Shown piece by piece: positions 40,286 to 40,586 of a stretch of DNA of 40,586 nucleotides. The DNA comes from Bacteroidota bacterium (GTDB lineage: Bacteria > Bacteroidota > Bacteroidia > Chitinophagales > Chitinophagaceae). The stretch is taken from contig JAEZDC010000046.1 of the NCBI GenBank assembly GCA_023429825.1, positions 1 to 40,586 of the forward strand, in the 5' to 3' direction. Each line of letters starts with the position of its first letter. Position 1 is the first letter of the stretch. The position numbers and the translations under genes were made by a program. Under the pieces are notes generated by a model. It saw nothing but the letters and a program-made list of their open reading frames with translations, made no database searches and was not told the origin of the DNA.

Positions 40286-40293
40286 CAAAAATA
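40286..40293 (-). promoter_or_regulatory. -7 promoter element before ruvA
   Basis: TATTTTTG on the minus strand, perfect to TAnnTTTG, with GTTGGC between it and the ATG at 40279, so a leaderless or nearly leaderless message. It overlaps the alternative TTG start, arguing for the shorter protein. Confidence 0.5.
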
Positions 40294-40364
40294 TGGCTTT
40301 ACCCTAATATGCCTGCTTAATTTATAATTATAGCAACATCGTTTTAGGCTTGCACTTCTTTTCG

Positions 40365-40372
40365 GATATTTG
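40365..40372 (+). promoter_or_regulatory. Possible -7 promoter element before fabH
   Basis: GATATTTG, five of the six fixed positions of TAnnTTTG, with TTTT 19 bases upstream (40342-40345) as a weak -33. It is 18 bases ahead of the ATG. Divergent from the ruvA promoter in a 111-bp gap. Confidence 0.35.
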
Positions 40373-40390
40373 CGACCTTATTTTTTATAT

Positions 40391-40586
40391 ATGACGAAAG
40401 TTACCGCTGCCATTACCGCTGTTGGTGGATATGTTCCTGAAACCAAACTCACCAACTTTGACCTGGAGAAAATGGTAGACACTAATGATGAATGGATCAG
40501 GACAAGAAGTGGCATTGAAGAAAGAAGGATTTTGAAAGGCGAAAACAAAGGCACCAGCGATATGGTAGCGCCCGCCGTGCTTGGCC
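40391..40586 (+). CDS. fabH: Beta-ketoacyl-ACP synthase III, N-terminal part
   Basis: The first 65 codons only; the gene runs off the right edge. The start MTKVTAAITAVGGYVPETKLTN and the diagnostic block NDEWIRTRSGIEERRI are characteristic of FabH, which starts fatty acid synthesis by condensing acetyl-CoA with malonyl-ACP. The catalytic Cys-His-Asn triad lies beyond the window. The gene is divergent from ruvA; the gap holds a candidate promoter on each strand. Confidence 0.9.
   Translation, partial: MTKVTAAITAVGGYVPETKLTNFDLEKMVDTNDEWIRTRSGIEERRILKGENKGTSDMVAPAVLG

Overview
The window reads as a chromosome segment of a Bacteroidota bacterium, most likely family Chitinophagaceae (an inference from gene content and sequence style, not from a search). 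The evidence is a full-length SprA translocon gene next to ruvA, a gingipain-type C25 peptidase like the PorU sortases, a 7TM sensor kinase with a LuxR-type regulator, lipoproteins with short Bacteroidota lipoboxes, and many TAnnTTTG promoter -7 elements. Shine-Dalgarno sequences are mostly absent or weak. No rRNA, tRNA, CRISPR array, transposase or integrase gene was seen.

Layout. 1-4564 (+): end of an M24 aminopeptidase, then pssA, purS and rsmI almost without gaps, a PepSY-like secreted protein and an M1 peptidase framed by a 23-bp inverted repeat. 4694-9084 (-): response regulator, sensor kinase, rsmG and a glycosyltransferase. 9627-12478 (+): two tandem PL14-like lipoproteins, the second broken by an in-frame TGA, and a small outer-membrane barrel protein. 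12623-12924: a degenerate tandem array with a period of about 21 bp. 13075-16373 (+): GNAT acetyltransferase, tgt, DinB-like protein and a PLP enzyme. 16350-18290 (-): tyrS with an alpha/beta hydrolase directly behind it that has no normal start codon. 18467-24861 (+): a 1611-residue C25 peptidase, a phosphodiesterase and a DUF3472-like/FKBP fusion. 24861-29015 (+): an accessory stretch. 29073-31030 (+): two bacterial PH-domain membrane proteins. 31048-40279 (-): acyltransferase, sprA, ruvA. From 40391 (+): start of fabH.

The most unusual part is 24861-27293. It holds an unrecognised 228-residue gene preceded by five exact-spaced 11-bp direct repeats, bracketed by related TTAGATGTTAGCAG repeats, the right one ending in a decapitated DUF2750 gene. 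Two imperfect palindromes with integron attC-like architecture follow (26268-26405 and 26814-26930). They bracket a small lipoprotein gene whose outer boxes GTTGTAC and GTACAAC are exact complements, as expected for one mobile gene cassette. A 54-residue membrane-protein gene follows. No integrase is present, so this is a hypothesis.

Working together: SprA (outer-membrane channel) and the C25 peptidase (possible cargo-processing sortase) belong to type IX secretion. pssA, fabH and the acyltransferase touch the envelope; rsmI, rsmG, tgt and tyrS serve translation. Start codons were revised for several genes (response regulator, tyrS, sprA, ruvA, hydrolase) as explained in their entries.
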